Positions 1 through 7,096 are shown, counted from the first letter of the stretch. The stretch: DNA of 8,040 bases from Clostridia bacterium (GCA_017549905.1 JAFYNC010000093.1:1-8040), one strand, 5' to 3'. The notes: a model not told the origin generated them from the letters alone. A program made the numbers and translations.

Positions 1-75
1 ATTGAACAGATTAAATTAAGTGATATTCTTATCACAACAAAAAATTATAACTCATTATTTAAAATCTTGCAATAG
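1..75 (+). CDS. Possible C-terminal tail of an unidentified protein (5' end outside window)
   Basis: The first plus-strand frame is open from the window edge for 24 codons and ends with TAG at 73-75. The tail mixes hydrophobic and polar residues (it ends in YNSLFKILQ) and could be the end of a gene converging on glmS. No family can be recognised from so short a piece. In DNA this A/T-rich an open run of this length can arise by chance, so this is a tentative call. The alternative is plain intergenic sequence. Confidence 0.25.
   Translation: MEQIKLSDILITTKNYNSLFKILQ
20..35 (-). terminator. Weak hairpin downstream of glmS, possible terminator
   Basis: GTGATA and TATCAC form a perfect 6-bp inverted repeat around a 4-base loop. 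Read on the minus strand, downstream of the glmS stop, the hairpin is followed by the T-rich run TTAATTTAAT. The stem is short and mostly A/T, and it lies about 66 bases after the stop codon. It is at best a weak intrinsic terminator. No better one is visible between it and glmS, where the sequence is only A and T runs. Confidence 0.25.
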
Positions 76-101
76 CTATAATAAAATTTTTTAAATTTTT
101 A

Positions 102-1907
102 TTAAACAGTTACCGACTTTGCAAGATTGCGCGGCTTATCTATATCGCACCCTTTATACAATGCTACATAATATGCAAAAATTTGAAAAGGCACTACCTC
201 GGCTAAAGCTGTGAAAAGCGGGTGCGTTTTTGGTATTGAAAATAAATCGGCACCCACCGATGAAGCCATATTTCTGTTATTTGCAGCGCAAAGCACATCT
301 GCTCCCCTTGCAATAACCTCGCGAATATTACTGAGAAGCTTATCGTTAAGCCTTTCATAACCGCAAAGAGCAATAACGTGAGTTCCCTCTTCTATAAGCG
401 AAATAGTGCCGTGCTTTAGCTCGCCAGCAGCAAAAGCCTCGGAATGAATATAGGATATTTCCTTAAGCTTTAGCGATGCCTCAAGCGCCGCCGCAAAATC
501 CATATTTCTGCCTATAAAAAATATTGATTTTGTTTTTGTGAAACGCTTTGCCACATCTGCGATTTTTTCTTGTACGCTTAAAACCTCTTCTGTTTTTGAT
601 GGCAATTTATTAAGTTCTTTTATAAGTTCTGCCTTATGGTCCAGTGAAATTTTCTCTGCCATAAAAATTGCCAACAAATAAAGACATAGCAGTTGTGAGG
701 TGTATCCCTTTGTAGTAGCTACCGCAATTTCCGGACCTGCCAAGGTGTAAATAACATTATCCGCTATTTTAGCAATAGAACTTCCCACGGCATTTACAAC
801 ACAAGCGGTTTTACTGCCTCGTCGTTTTGCCTCTGTTAAGGCGGCAATGGTATCTGCCGTTTCACCCGATTGACTTATTGCTATTGTAAGCGTTTTTTCA
901 GTTATAATTGGATTTCGGTATCTGAATTCGCTTGCCAAGTCAACCTCTGTTGGAATACCCGTAATTTCTTCAAACAAATACTTTGCCGCTACACCTGCAT
1001 GGTAAGCCGAGCCACAAGCGATTATAACTATTCGGTCAATTTCCTTTATTAACTCTTTATCAATATTTATATTAGGAAAACAAATTTCATTGTCTTTTAA
1101 ATATTCCTTTAAAATTCTTCGCAAAACTGCAGGTTGCTCATAAATTTCCTTCATCATAAAATGCCCATATCCGCCTTTTTCTGCGGTATTAATATCCCAA
1201 TCTATTATAGAAATTCTTCGCTCTACCATAAGTGAATCGGAGTATATTTCAACCGAGTTTGCGGTAATATATGCCACATCGCCATCCTCAATGTATATTA
1301 TTTTTTGAGTTTTGGGCGCAATAGCCGTAACGTCAGAGGCTATTATATTGCAATCGTCAGCAATGCCTATTATAATCGGACTAAACTGTTTTACCGCCAC
1401 CAACATATCGGGGTAGTCTTTACACAAAATTCCCAAAGCATACGAGCCTTTAATCCTTGATATTGTTTTATTAACGGCGTTTTTGAGATCGCCGTTATAA
1501 TATTTCTGCAATAAATTAGGTATTACCTCGGTATCGGTTTCACTTTTAAAAACAAAACCTTCTTGTTCGAGTTCTTGCCTTAATTCTATATAATTTTCAA
1601 TTATGCCGTTATGAACAACCGCAAATTTAAGGTTATTGCTAAGATGCGGATGAGAATTTTCCTCACTTGGTTTTCCGTGTGTTGCCCAACGTGTATGTCC
1701 TATGCCTGCATTTCCCGACACTTTGTCACTTTTACATTTCTCGGCTAACTTTTCTATTCTGCCAACAGTTTTTATAATTTTAATTTCATCGTTACAGTAT
1801 AAAGCAATACCTGACGAATCATAACCTCTGTATTCGAGTTTGCAAAGCCCCTCTAACAAAAAATTTACCCCATCGTTTTTGCCTGCAAAACCAACTATCC
1901 CACACAT
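102..1907 (-). CDS. glmS: Glutamine--fructose-6-phosphate aminotransferase (isomerizing), GlmS
   Basis: This enzyme converts fructose-6-phosphate and glutamine to glucosamine-6-phosphate and glutamate, the first committed step towards UDP-GlcNAc and peptidoglycan, in the cytoplasm. The 601-residue product matches the usual length of about 600. The N-terminal Ntn-hydrolase glutaminase domain (about 2-220) starts MCGIVGF, with Cys2 as the nucleophile once Met is removed. It shows HTRWATHG (71-78), HNG (99-101) and the TDTEV loop (124-128). Two SIS sugar-isomerase domains follow. The first (about 285-425) has CGSAYHA (298-304) and SQSGET (345-350). The second (about 455-590) has the KEISYIHSEAFAAGELKHG segment around 482-500. 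The C-terminus DKPRNLAKSVTV is the family signature, with Lys597 in the place of the catalytic lysine. I chose ATG 1907 because Cys must be residue 2 and an AGAGGTGG site precedes it. An in-frame ATG at 1928 would add seven residues and block the nucleophile. No glmS ribozyme is visible upstream. Confidence 0.98.
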   Translation of the reverse strand: MCGIVGFAGKNDGVNFLLEGLCKLEYRGYDSSGIALYCNDEIKIIKTVGRIEKLAEKCKSDKVSGNAGIGHTRWATHGKPSEENSHPHLSNNLKFAVVHNGIIENYIELRQELEQEGFVFKSETDTEVIPNLLQKYYNGDLKNAVNKTISRIKGSYALGILCKDYPDMLVAVKQFSPIIIGIADDCNIIASDVTAIAPKTQKIIYIEDGDVAYITANSVEIYSDSLMVERRISIIDWDINTAEKGGYGHFMMKEIYEQPAVLRRILKEYLKDNEICFPNINIDKELIKEIDRIVIIACGSAYHAGVAAKYLFEEITGIPTEVDLASEFRYRNPIITEKTLTIAISQSGETADTIAALTEAKRRGSKTACVVNAVGSSIAKIADNVIYTLAGPEIAVATTKGYTSQLLCLYLLAIFMAEKISLDHKAELIKELNKLPSKTEEVLSVQEKIADVAKRFTKTKSIFFIGRNMDFAAALEASLKLKEISYIHSEAFAAGELKHGTISLIEEGTHVIALCGYERLNDKLLSNIREVIARGADVLCAANNRNMASSVGADLFSIPKTHPLFTALAEVVPFQIFAYYVALYKGCDIDKPRNLAKSVTV

Positions 1908-1912
1908 AGCAT

Positions 1913-1920
1913 CCACCTCT
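1913..1920 (-). promoter_or_regulatory. Ribosome binding site that fixes the glmS start
   Basis: Read on the minus strand this is AGAGGTGG, which contains GAGGTG, a match to the complement of the 16S rRNA 3' end. It lies 5-6 bases before ATG 1907. It also lies inside the seven-codon extension that a start at ATG 1928 would add. That supports initiation at MCGIV rather than at the upstream ATG, which has only an A-rich stretch before it. Confidence 0.85.
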
Positions 1921-2006
1921 TTAGACATTTACTTTTTTAGTGTGTGTTTGTTTTTTGATGCTATTCATATAATTGTTAACCGAATATTCACACATTAGAA
2001 CAACAT

Positions 2007-2036
2007 TTGCAATAAAATAAACTCATAATATATATA
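2007..2036 (+). promoter_or_regulatory. Candidate promoter for htrA
   Basis: TTGCAA (2007-2012) could be the -35. TATATA at 2029-2034 (16-base spacer) or 2031-2036 (18-base spacer) could be the -10. This would give a short leader of roughly 15-20 bases before ATG 2059. A second candidate -10 is a perfect TATAAT at 1968-1973, which would give a leader of about 80 bases, but it has no good -35 (TGTTTG at 1945-1950). The first option is preferred, with modest confidence. Confidence 0.4.
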
Positions 2037-2044
2037 CACAAAAT

Positions 2045-2051
2045 AAAGGAG
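2045..2051 (+). promoter_or_regulatory. htrA ribosome binding site
   Basis: AAAGGAG lies seven bases before ATG 2059, which is a strong and well-spaced site. It fixes the start of the protease at MDEFNNN. Confidence 0.85.
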
Positions 2052-2058
2052 TCATAGT

Positions 2059-3369
2059 ATGGACGAATTTAACAATAACAGTGAGCTTGAGGGTTTCGAT
2101 AAGGTTGAACCCGCAAATACACAAAATAACCCTTACGACCCGATTTATTCTAAGCCTCGGCAAGAAATAATACAGGACGAACCGATAAAAAACGATTTTT
2201 CGGATTACACCCCTAATTTCGTTTACACTCCGCCAAAGCCGAAAAAGGAGAAAAAAGGCTACGGCGTGGGAGCAATAGTGCTATCTGCCATACTTGCGGC
2301 AATAATCGGAGCGGCAAGCAGTTTTGGAATATTATATGCTTATATTCTTGATAATAGTGTGGTGGAAATTCCCGACGCCACGACAAATAATGTTAATATC
2401 AACATTGAAGAAACTGTAGAATCGGTAGTAGAGGCTGTAGCCACCAAATGCACAAACAGTGTTGTGGGTATTAAAACCACCACATCGGTTATGAGCTTTT
2501 TTGGAGGAACAAGCGAATCCTCGGGCGAAGGAAGCGGCGTTATATACTCGGCAGACGGATATATTATTACAAACTATCACGTTATCGGCGATGCCGTTAC
2601 AAACAAGTCGGGCTCTAAAATAGAGGTATTTATAGAAAGCGCTTCTTCCGACCCTTATGCTGCTACTGTAGTAGGTTATAATATTTCAGCCGACCTTGCG
2701 ATTATTAAAATAAATGCCAAAAATCTAACACCCGTAACCTTTGCAGATTCAAAAAACTTAAAGGTCGGTCAATATGTTATAACTATTGGTAATCCCGGTG
2801 GACTTGAATTTATGGGCAGCGTAACCTACGGCGTTATAAGCGGACTTGACCGCGTGGTTTCATCTGATTCAAACATTCAGCTTATTCAAACCGACGCTGC
2901 TATAAATCCCGGAAACTCAGGTGGCGCGTTACTAAACACCAAAGGTGAGCTTGTTGGAATTAACAGTTCAAAAATTGTGGCAGATGCTTATGAGGGTATG
3001 GGCTTTGCAATCCCCTCAAACACCGTTTCTGATTTGTGCAAAAAAATCATTGAAAAAGAAAATTCTCCCGAGCCATACATCGGCGTTACAGTAAGTGAGA
3101 GATACACCGCAGAAGTTCTAAAAAGTTACGGATACCCCGTTGGCGCTGTTGTTTTAAGCGTTGCAGAGGGCAGCCCAGCATACAACGCAGGAATTAAGAA
3201 AGGTGATATTATCACCGAATTTGGCGGAAAAGAAATCACAGAATTTAACGTATTAGAACAATTGCTTAACAAATCAACACCTGAAGAAAATGTTAACATT
3301 AAGATTTACAGAAACGGAAGATACTATTCCGCAACAATAACAATCGGTTCTAATAATCAGGTAGAATAA
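2059..3369 (+). CDS. htrA: HtrA/DegP-like membrane-anchored serine protease (S1C family) with PDZ domain
   Basis: This is a 436-residue trypsin-fold protease of the HtrA family, which degrades or refolds damaged exported proteins at the outer face of the membrane. Residues 1-66 are a polar, proline- and lysine-rich cytosolic tail with no signal peptide. One membrane segment follows at about 70-95, which should place the rest outside the cell (N-in, C-out). The protease domain spans about 120-325 and carries the full catalytic triad: His174 in TNYHVIG, Asp212 in SADLAIIKI and Ser287 in NPGNSGGA. One PDZ domain runs from about 338 to 425, opening with EPYIGV and containing GSPAYNAGIKKGDII. The single PDZ domain and N-terminal anchor are typical of Firmicutes HtrA/HtrB/YyxA proteins. 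Which paralog it is cannot be told from sequence alone. The gene stands alone on the plus strand, with its own promoter region and a strong terminator. Confidence 0.95.
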   Translation: MDEFNNNSELEGFDKVEPANTQNNPYDPIYSKPRQEIIQDEPIKNDFSDYTPNFVYTPPKPKKEKKGYGVGAIVLSAILAAIIGAASSFGILYAYILDNSVVEIPDATTNNVNINIEETVESVVEAVATKCTNSVVGIKTTTSVMSFFGGTSESSGEGSGVIYSADGYIITNYHVIGDAVTNKSGSKIEVFIESASSDPYAATVVGYNISADLAIIKINAKNLTPVTFADSKNLKVGQYVITIGNPGGLEFMGSVTYGVISGLDRVVSSDSNIQLIQTDAAINPGNSGGALLNTKGELVGINSSKIVADAYEGMGFAIPSNTVSDLCKKIIEKENSPEPYIGVTVSERYTAEVLKSYGYPVGAVVLSVAEGSPAYNAGIKKGDIITEFGGKEITEFNVLEQLLNKSTPEENVNIKIYRNGRYYSATITIGSNNQVE

Positions 3370-3375
3370 AAAAAT

Positions 3376-3403
3376 AACACCGTTGAGAAATCTCAACGGT
3401 GTT
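3376..3403. terminator. Bidirectional intrinsic terminator between htrA and secF
   Basis: AACACCGTTGAG (3376-3387) pairs perfectly with CTCAACGGTGTT (3392-3403) around the loop AAAT, giving a 12-bp stem. The inner A-T pair could extend it to 13. On the plus strand it is followed by TCTTTTTGTTTT, and on the minus strand by a run of seven T (complement of 3368-3374). It starts seven bases after the htrA stop and lies 13 bases beyond the secF stop. It should therefore end both convergent transcripts. Confidence 0.93.
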
Positions 3404-3416
3404 TCTTTTTGTTTTA

Positions 3417-4340
3417 TTAAGCTTTTTTAGCTTTTCTTCTTTTCCAGATAACCCAAAGCGGACCTGAAATGCAAAGTGAAGAAATACCACCTGAAATAAG
3501 ACCGAATGCCATAGGAATAGCAAAGGTACGAAGACTCTGAAGTCCAAACATTTCTGATACAACCACAATAGTCATAACAGCTAAGAATGTTGTAACAGAG
3601 GTAACAATGTTTCTTATAAGTGTCTGATTAATACTCAAATTAACAGTATCGCCGATTTCATTTTCGGGATAAAGGCGATTATTTTCACGTACACGGTCGT
3701 AAATAACGATTGTATCGTTAAGTGAATAACCAAGCATTGTGAGAACTACTGCAATATAGTTTGAGTCAATCTGTAATCTGAATATAACGCAAACAAAGAA
3801 GGTTATAAGCACATCAAATACAAGTGCTACAAGCGCTGTGAGAGCCGCAGATATACCACCTATTTTCTTAAAGCGGATACCTACATAAATTACAACTCCC
3901 AATGCAGTAATAACAACTGCCACTAAGCTCTTTACAAAGAATGTTCCTGCCATTGTAGGACTTACAGAGTTAGAGTTGTAAATTGCTATCTTATTATCCT
4001 TAAAAGCATCGGTGAGTGCCTTTGTGAGTTCTTCTTGTTTTTCAGCTGTCAATGCATCTTTACCAACAAGAGCAATTTCAAAGGTTTTAGTATCACCTGC
4101 TAATGCAGTGCTTTTTGAAAAAGTATAACTTGCATCTATTTTGCTATCGATGGTTTCCTTTACCTTAGCGTCATCAATATCGCCTGTATATGAATAAGAA
4201 ATTTTAGTGCCGCCCTTGAAGTTTATATCAAGGTCAACTCCCCAGATACAAGCCATTACAACGCCAACTACAAAAATTGCTATATACGCAATAATCACCT
4301 TAAAAAAGGCTTTGTTAAAATCAATTTTAAAATCACGCAT
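3417..4340 (-). CDS. secF: Protein translocase subunit SecF
   Basis: SecF pairs with SecD to form an RND-type membrane complex. It uses the proton motive force to help pull exported proteins through SecYEG. The 307-residue product is of usual SecF length. An N-terminal membrane segment (about 12-34) leads into the family motif VDLDINFKGGTKISYSY (35-51). An extracytoplasmic domain follows to about 130, and then a block of five membrane segments (about 133-298). The transmembrane hallmark GYSLNDTIVIYDRVREN lies at 204-220 and includes Asp209 and Asp215. The C-terminus is short and basic (KRRKAKKA), consistent with a cytosolic end. ATG 4340 lies inside the end of secD, with an 8-base overlap. 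A GGAGG site (4349-4353) lies eight bases upstream, which implies translational coupling and equal dosage. Confidence 0.97.
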   Translation of the reverse strand: MRDFKIDFNKAFFKVIIAYIAIFVVGVVMACIWGVDLDINFKGGTKISYSYTGDIDDAKVKETIDSKIDASYTFSKSTALAGDTKTFEIALVGKDALTAEKQEELTKALTDAFKDNKIAIYNSNSVSPTMAGTFFVKSLVAVVITALGVVIYVGIRFKKIGGISAALTALVALVFDVLITFFVCVIFRLQIDSNYIAVVLTMLGYSLNDTIVIYDRVRENNRLYPENEIGDTVNLSINQTLIRNIVTSVTTFLAVMTIVVVSEMFGLQSLRTFAIPMAFGLISGGISSLCISGPLWVIWKRRKAKKA

Positions 4341-5709
4341 TTGTCTTACCTCCGTAGAACCAAGGTTTTCTGAAAGCTTTTAGTCCCGAAATGCTCTTGA
4401 GCATATACTTAGAGGCAAGCACACCCATTATTAAGTTGAAGATAACACCGATAAGAAGTGTATAACCGAATGAGTAAATAGAGCCTGTGATTTGTGAACC
4501 AAATAAAGACATAATCGGTGAGAAGATTTTAGCAACAAGACTATCAGGAGTACCGAAAGCGCCCATAAGCACAACCGATACGATTACGATTGTCACGTTA
4601 CCATCTATAATAGCGTTAAGACTGTTCTTGAAGCCGCTGTCTATTGCACCGTCAATAGTCTTACCCTTTTTGAACTCATCGCGTATTCTTTCTGCCGCGA
4701 TAACATTACAGTCAACACCAACGCCAACAGAAAGTATAATACCTGCAATACCCGGAATTGTGAGTGTGAAACTATCAACCCCGCTAAAGAAGCCTGAAAT
4801 ACAAGCAATAGTACCTGCAAGCTGACCAAGAAGAGCTATAGCAGTTACAACACCGTTAAGCCTGTATCTTAAAATCATAAGTAAGCATACAAGACCGAAA
4901 GCCACAGCGCCTGCAATAACCATTACTCTTAAAGCATCTGAACCTAAGGTTGGTGAAATAACCTGAAGCTTAGAATCATCAACTGTAAGTGCGAACGGTA
5001 ACGAACCTGCGTTAATTTTATCGGCAAGTGACTTAGCATCTTCAGCACCTGACATGCCTGTTATGTAAGCCGAACCATCAGTAATAGCTTGATTAACTGT
5101 AGGAGCTTGAATCATAACATCGTCCATCCAGATAGAAACAGTTTGACCAACAAGCTCTGCTGTAGCTGTAGCAAACTTTGATTTACCCTGTTCTGTGAAA
5201 TCAAGATAAACTACATAATTGCCGTTTTCGTCAACACCTGCTTGAGCAGCTTTAATATCAGCAGCACCGCTCAAAATAACGTCTTCGCTGTTTTCGTTTC
5301 TGCAGAAAGTAAGAAGCGCTGTTTCGCCAAGTTCTCTAACTGCTGCTGCAGCATCAAAATCGCTTTCATCCGCAGCCCAAGGGAAGCGCACGATTATCTG
5401 ATGATTATCAGCGTCTGTGTAAACCTCATAGTCTGTAATATTCTTGTTTACAAGACGGGTTTCAATAATAGCTTTTGCGGCATCCATATCCTCTTCGGTA
5501 ATGCTGACATCTTCCTTATCGGGTGAAAAAACTGCTTCTACACCGCCGCGAATATCAATACCCCAACGGATATCCTGCGCACCTTTAAAATAAATTTCTC
5601 TGGTATCACCGTAATAATTTTCAATTCCGAAAAAGGCACAATAAGTAAGCGCCAAAATCAAAACAAAAATTACAAAAAATACCGGCTTGCCTGTTCTTTT
5701 GGCTTTCAT
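4333..5709 (-). CDS. secD: Protein translocase subunit SecD
   Basis: This is the partner of SecF in the proton-driven export accessory complex. The product is 458 residues with an RND layout. The first membrane segment (about 8-28) is followed by the conserved GIDIRGGVEAVF (50-61), which corresponds to the usual L-D-L-x-G-G motif. A large extracytoplasmic region runs to about 258 and includes the QTVSIWMDDVMIQAPTVN stretch near 189-206. Five membrane segments follow. The hallmark SVGVGVDCNVIAAERIRDEF (327-346) carries Asp333. At residue 334 there is Cys where most SecD proteins have Ala (VDANV), a mild variation. I chose ATG 5709 because GGAGG (5718-5722) is eight bases upstream. A TTG at 5724 would overlap that site and is rejected. 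The gene is first in the secD-secF pair and has a near-consensus promoter upstream. Confidence 0.97.
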   Translation of the reverse strand: MKAKRTGKPVFFVIFVLILALTYCAFFGIENYYGDTREIYFKGAQDIRWGIDIRGGVEAVFSPDKEDVSITEEDMDAAKAIIETRLVNKNITDYEVYTDADNHQIIVRFPWAADESDFDAAAAVRELGETALLTFCRNENSEDVILSGAADIKAAQAGVDENGNYVVYLDFTEQGKSKFATATAELVGQTVSIWMDDVMIQAPTVNQAITDGSAYITGMSGAEDAKSLADKINAGSLPFALTVDDSKLQVISPTLGSDALRVMVIAGAVAFGLVCLLMILRYRLNGVVTAIALLGQLAGTIACISGFFSGVDSFTLTIPGIAGIILSVGVGVDCNVIAAERIRDEFKKGKTIDGAIDSGFKNSLNAIIDGNVTIVIVSVVLMGAFGTPDSLVAKIFSPIMSLFGSQITGSIYSFGYTLLIGVIFNLIMGVLASKYMLKSISGLKAFRKPWFYGGKTNA

Positions 5710-5717
5710 TGGCAAAT

Positions 5718-5722
5718 CCTCC
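5718..5722 (-). promoter_or_regulatory. Ribosome binding site that fixes the secD start
   Basis: GGAGG on the minus strand lies eight bases before ATG 5709. It rules out the longer in-frame reading from TTG 5724, which would add five residues and lies directly beside this site with no site of its own. Confidence 0.88.
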
Positions 5723-5780
5723 AATTTTTTGTTTTTGTAACAGTATCCTTAACATTACACAAACGATACATATTATATTA

Positions 5781-5809
5781 ATTATATCTAAAAACTTTAT
5801 CAAAGTCAA
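5781..5809 (-). promoter_or_regulatory. Near-consensus vegetative promoter for secD-secF
   Basis: On the minus strand, TTGACT (5809-5804, five of six matches to TTGACA) is followed by a 17-base spacer and a perfect TATAAT (5786-5781). Transcription should begin near 5774, leaving a leader of about 65 bases. The -35 lies only 11 bases past the aminotransferase stop. The box match and spacing suggest strong constitutive expression by the housekeeping sigma factor. No operator-like palindrome is evident over it. Confidence 0.85.
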
Positions 5810-5819
5810 CCAAAGTTTA

Positions 5820-6272
5820 TTAATCTTCGTTAATAAGTTTTTCAAGAGCAGCGTATCTTACTGCCACACAAAGTATAACCGAAGCTTTTTTGATTTCTTC
5901 TACCGATGGATAAGAAGGAGCTATTCTGAGATTTGAATCTTCTGGGTCTATTCCATAGGGATAGGTAGCGCCTGCAGGTGTAAGTATCATACCTGCATTT
6001 GCACAAAGCTCCTCAACCCTTGATGCTGTTCCCTTTTCTACATAAAGGCTTATAAAATATCCACCCTTTGGATTAGTCCAGCGAGCAATACCCTTATCCT
6101 TTAACTGTTTATCAAGCTCTGAAAGCACTGCCTCAAACTTAGGACGCAAAATTTCGGCATGCTTTTTCATATGCTTGTAAACTGCTTCTGCCGAGCGGAA
6201 CATTCTTGCATGTCTTAACTGATTAAGCTTATCAGGACCTATTGTCTGATACTGCATTCTACCTTTAAGCAT
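5820..6272 (-). CDS. Aminotransferase C-terminal fragment
   Basis: The second frame is open from 6305 down to the TAA at 5820-5822. Its first ATG is at 6272 (MLKGRMQYQTIGPDK) and gives 150 residues. It holds the small domain, including NPKGGYF (342-348 of the restored protein) and SNLRIAPS (388-395). Arg391 there is the expected binder of the substrate carboxylate. No ribosome binding site precedes ATG 6272, so independent translation is doubtful. The fragment is best read as the end of the broken gene upstream. Confidence 0.5.
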   Translation of the reverse strand: MLKGRMQYQTIGPDKLNQLRHARMFRSAEAVYKHMKKHAEILRPKFEAVLSELDKQLKDKGIARWTNPKGGYFISLYVEKGTASRVEELCANAGMILTPAGATYPYGIDPEDSNLRIAPSYPSVEEIKKASVILCVAVRYAALEKLINED

Positions 6273-7096
6273 TGCAACGTTATTTGGACTTGCCGCTTGC
6301 GCCGCTCACCAGCTCCCGGGAAAGTAATTTTTGAGGTAGAGGTAAATATAATCGGTAAATCAGGGTTTCCCGCCTTTACACACTCTGCATAAATGTTAAG
6401 CAGCTTATCGCCCTCGTCATACAAATCGTGCACCACATAGGCATTATCCCAGAAAATTCTGAAATCTGAAGCGGCAGGTTTTAACCTTGCCATACGCTTA
6501 ACAACATTATCACTATAGGTTATACCCTCGGGATTTGAGTATTTAGGAACACACCAAATGCCCTTTACTTTTTCATCCTTTATAAGTTCCTCTACAACAT
6601 CCATATCAGGACCTTCATCTGTAGTAGGAACAGAAATAAGTTCAAAACCAAAATACTGAGTAATGGCAAAATGACGGTCATAACCAGGAACAGGACACAA
6701 GAATTTAAGTCCCTCTTGTTTGCCCCAAGGCTCCGCACCCATACCGTGTGTCATCCCCTGAGCTATGGTATCAAACATCATATTAAGTGAAGAGTTTCCA
6801 CCAACAATAATCTGTTCGGGCTCGAGTTCCAAAAGATTTGCAAATAAATTTTTAAGCTCTAAAAGACCGTCAAGACCGCCATAGTTACGGCAATCAATAC
6901 CGCTGATATTTTTAAAGCCTGTATCGTTGCCAACAAGGTCAAACATCTTTTCGCTTAAATCCATATTGTCAAATCCGGGCTTTCCTCTTGACATATCAAG
7001 GGTTAAATGCATAGAACGTAAATGTTCATATTCTGCACGAACAGCCTTAAATTCTTCGTTTAACTGTTCTTTGCTTAAACTGTAATAATTGGACAC
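6239..7096 (-). CDS. Aminotransferase N-terminal fragment as actually read (ends early)
   Basis: Without a frame change, translation from GTG 7096 gives 285 residues. Residues 1-263 are native. They hold the PLP-site elements SNPEG (187-191), DNAY (217-220, with Asp217 for the pyridine nitrogen and Tyr220 for the PLP hydroxyl) and STSK with the Schiff-base lysine Lys256. The last 22 residues, from GERRKRQ onward, are out of frame, unusually basic, and end at TAG 6239-6241. This truncated product lacks the small C-terminal domain and is unlikely to be active. Confidence 0.6.
   Translation of the reverse strand: MSNYYSLSKEQLNEEFKAVRAEYEHLRSMHLTLDMSRGKPGFDNMDLSEKMFDLVGNDTGFKNISGIDCRNYGGLDGLLELKNLFANLLELEPEQIIVGGNSSLNMMFDTIAQGMTHGMGAEPWGKQEGLKFLCPVPGYDRHFAITQYFGFELISVPTTDEGPDMDVVEELIKDEKVKGIWCVPKYSNPEGITYSDNVVKRMARLKPAASDFRIFWDNAYVVHDLYDEGDKLLNIYAECVKAGNPDLPIIFTSTSKITFPGAGERRKRQVQITLQCLKVECSIRQ

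Larger units (their letters stand above)
1908..2058. other. Divergent glmS/htrA intergenic region
   Basis: This 151-base A/T-rich gap must hold the start signals for both divergent genes. The plus-strand signals for htrA are listed separately. For glmS no convincing pair of -35 and -10 boxes stands out. TTGCAA at 2007-2012 is its own reverse complement and could serve either strand as a -35, but the glmS-side spacing gives only poor -10 matches. No CIRCE element (TTAGCACTC-N9-GAGTGCTAA) and no glmS ribozyme core is present. Confidence 0.6.
5820..7096 (-). pseudogene. PLP-dependent class I/II aminotransferase (aspartate aminotransferase-like), frameshifted
   Basis: Joined across one frame break, this reads as a 425-residue fold-type I aminotransferase of the group often named aspartate aminotransferase or MocR-like aminotransferase. 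It has no DNA-binding domain, so it is an enzyme and not a regulator. These enzymes move amino groups between amino acids and 2-oxo acids in the cytoplasm. The substrate cannot be read from sequence. The GTG start at 7096 follows GGAGG (7104-7108) by seven bases and gives MSNYYSLSKEQ. The upstream frame is correct through Gly263 (codon 6308-6310). The correct frame then resumes at 6305 as AAQAASPNNVAML. One base is missing in the codon between them, where I would expect a hydrophobic residue such as Val. All catalytic landmarks lie in one fragment or the other. The gene starts 16 bases after thrS, so the two are probably co-transcribed. It is either a fresh pseudogene or a sequence error. Confidence 0.85.

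Noticed and set aside
1908..1928. Longer glmS start at ATG 1928
   Set aside because: It would add seven residues before MCGIVGF, while GlmS needs Cys as the first residue after Met removal. The good ribosome binding site lies inside this extension, just before ATG 1907.
4487..4825. Plus-strand open frame opposite secD, and similar open frames opposite or within other genes
   Set aside because: They lie wholly inside strongly supported genes on the other strand or in other frames, show no family likeness, and lack good ribosome binding sites.
5735..5770. GTATC/GATAC inverted repeat in the secD leader
   Set aside because: It has only five base pairs around a 17-base loop, with no conserved riboswitch features. 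It is expected by chance.
5791..5818. AAACTTT/AAAGTTT inverted repeat followed by T's as a terminator for the aminotransferase gene
   Set aside because: The stem is seven base pairs with only one G-C pair and a 13-base loop, and it overlaps the -35 and spacer of the secDF promoter. It is too weak to call a terminator.
6239..6312. Programmed -1 ribosomal frameshift in the aminotransferase gene
   Set aside because: There is no X-XXY-YYZ slippery heptamer at the junction and no reason known for this family to use recoding. Mutation or sequence error is simpler.
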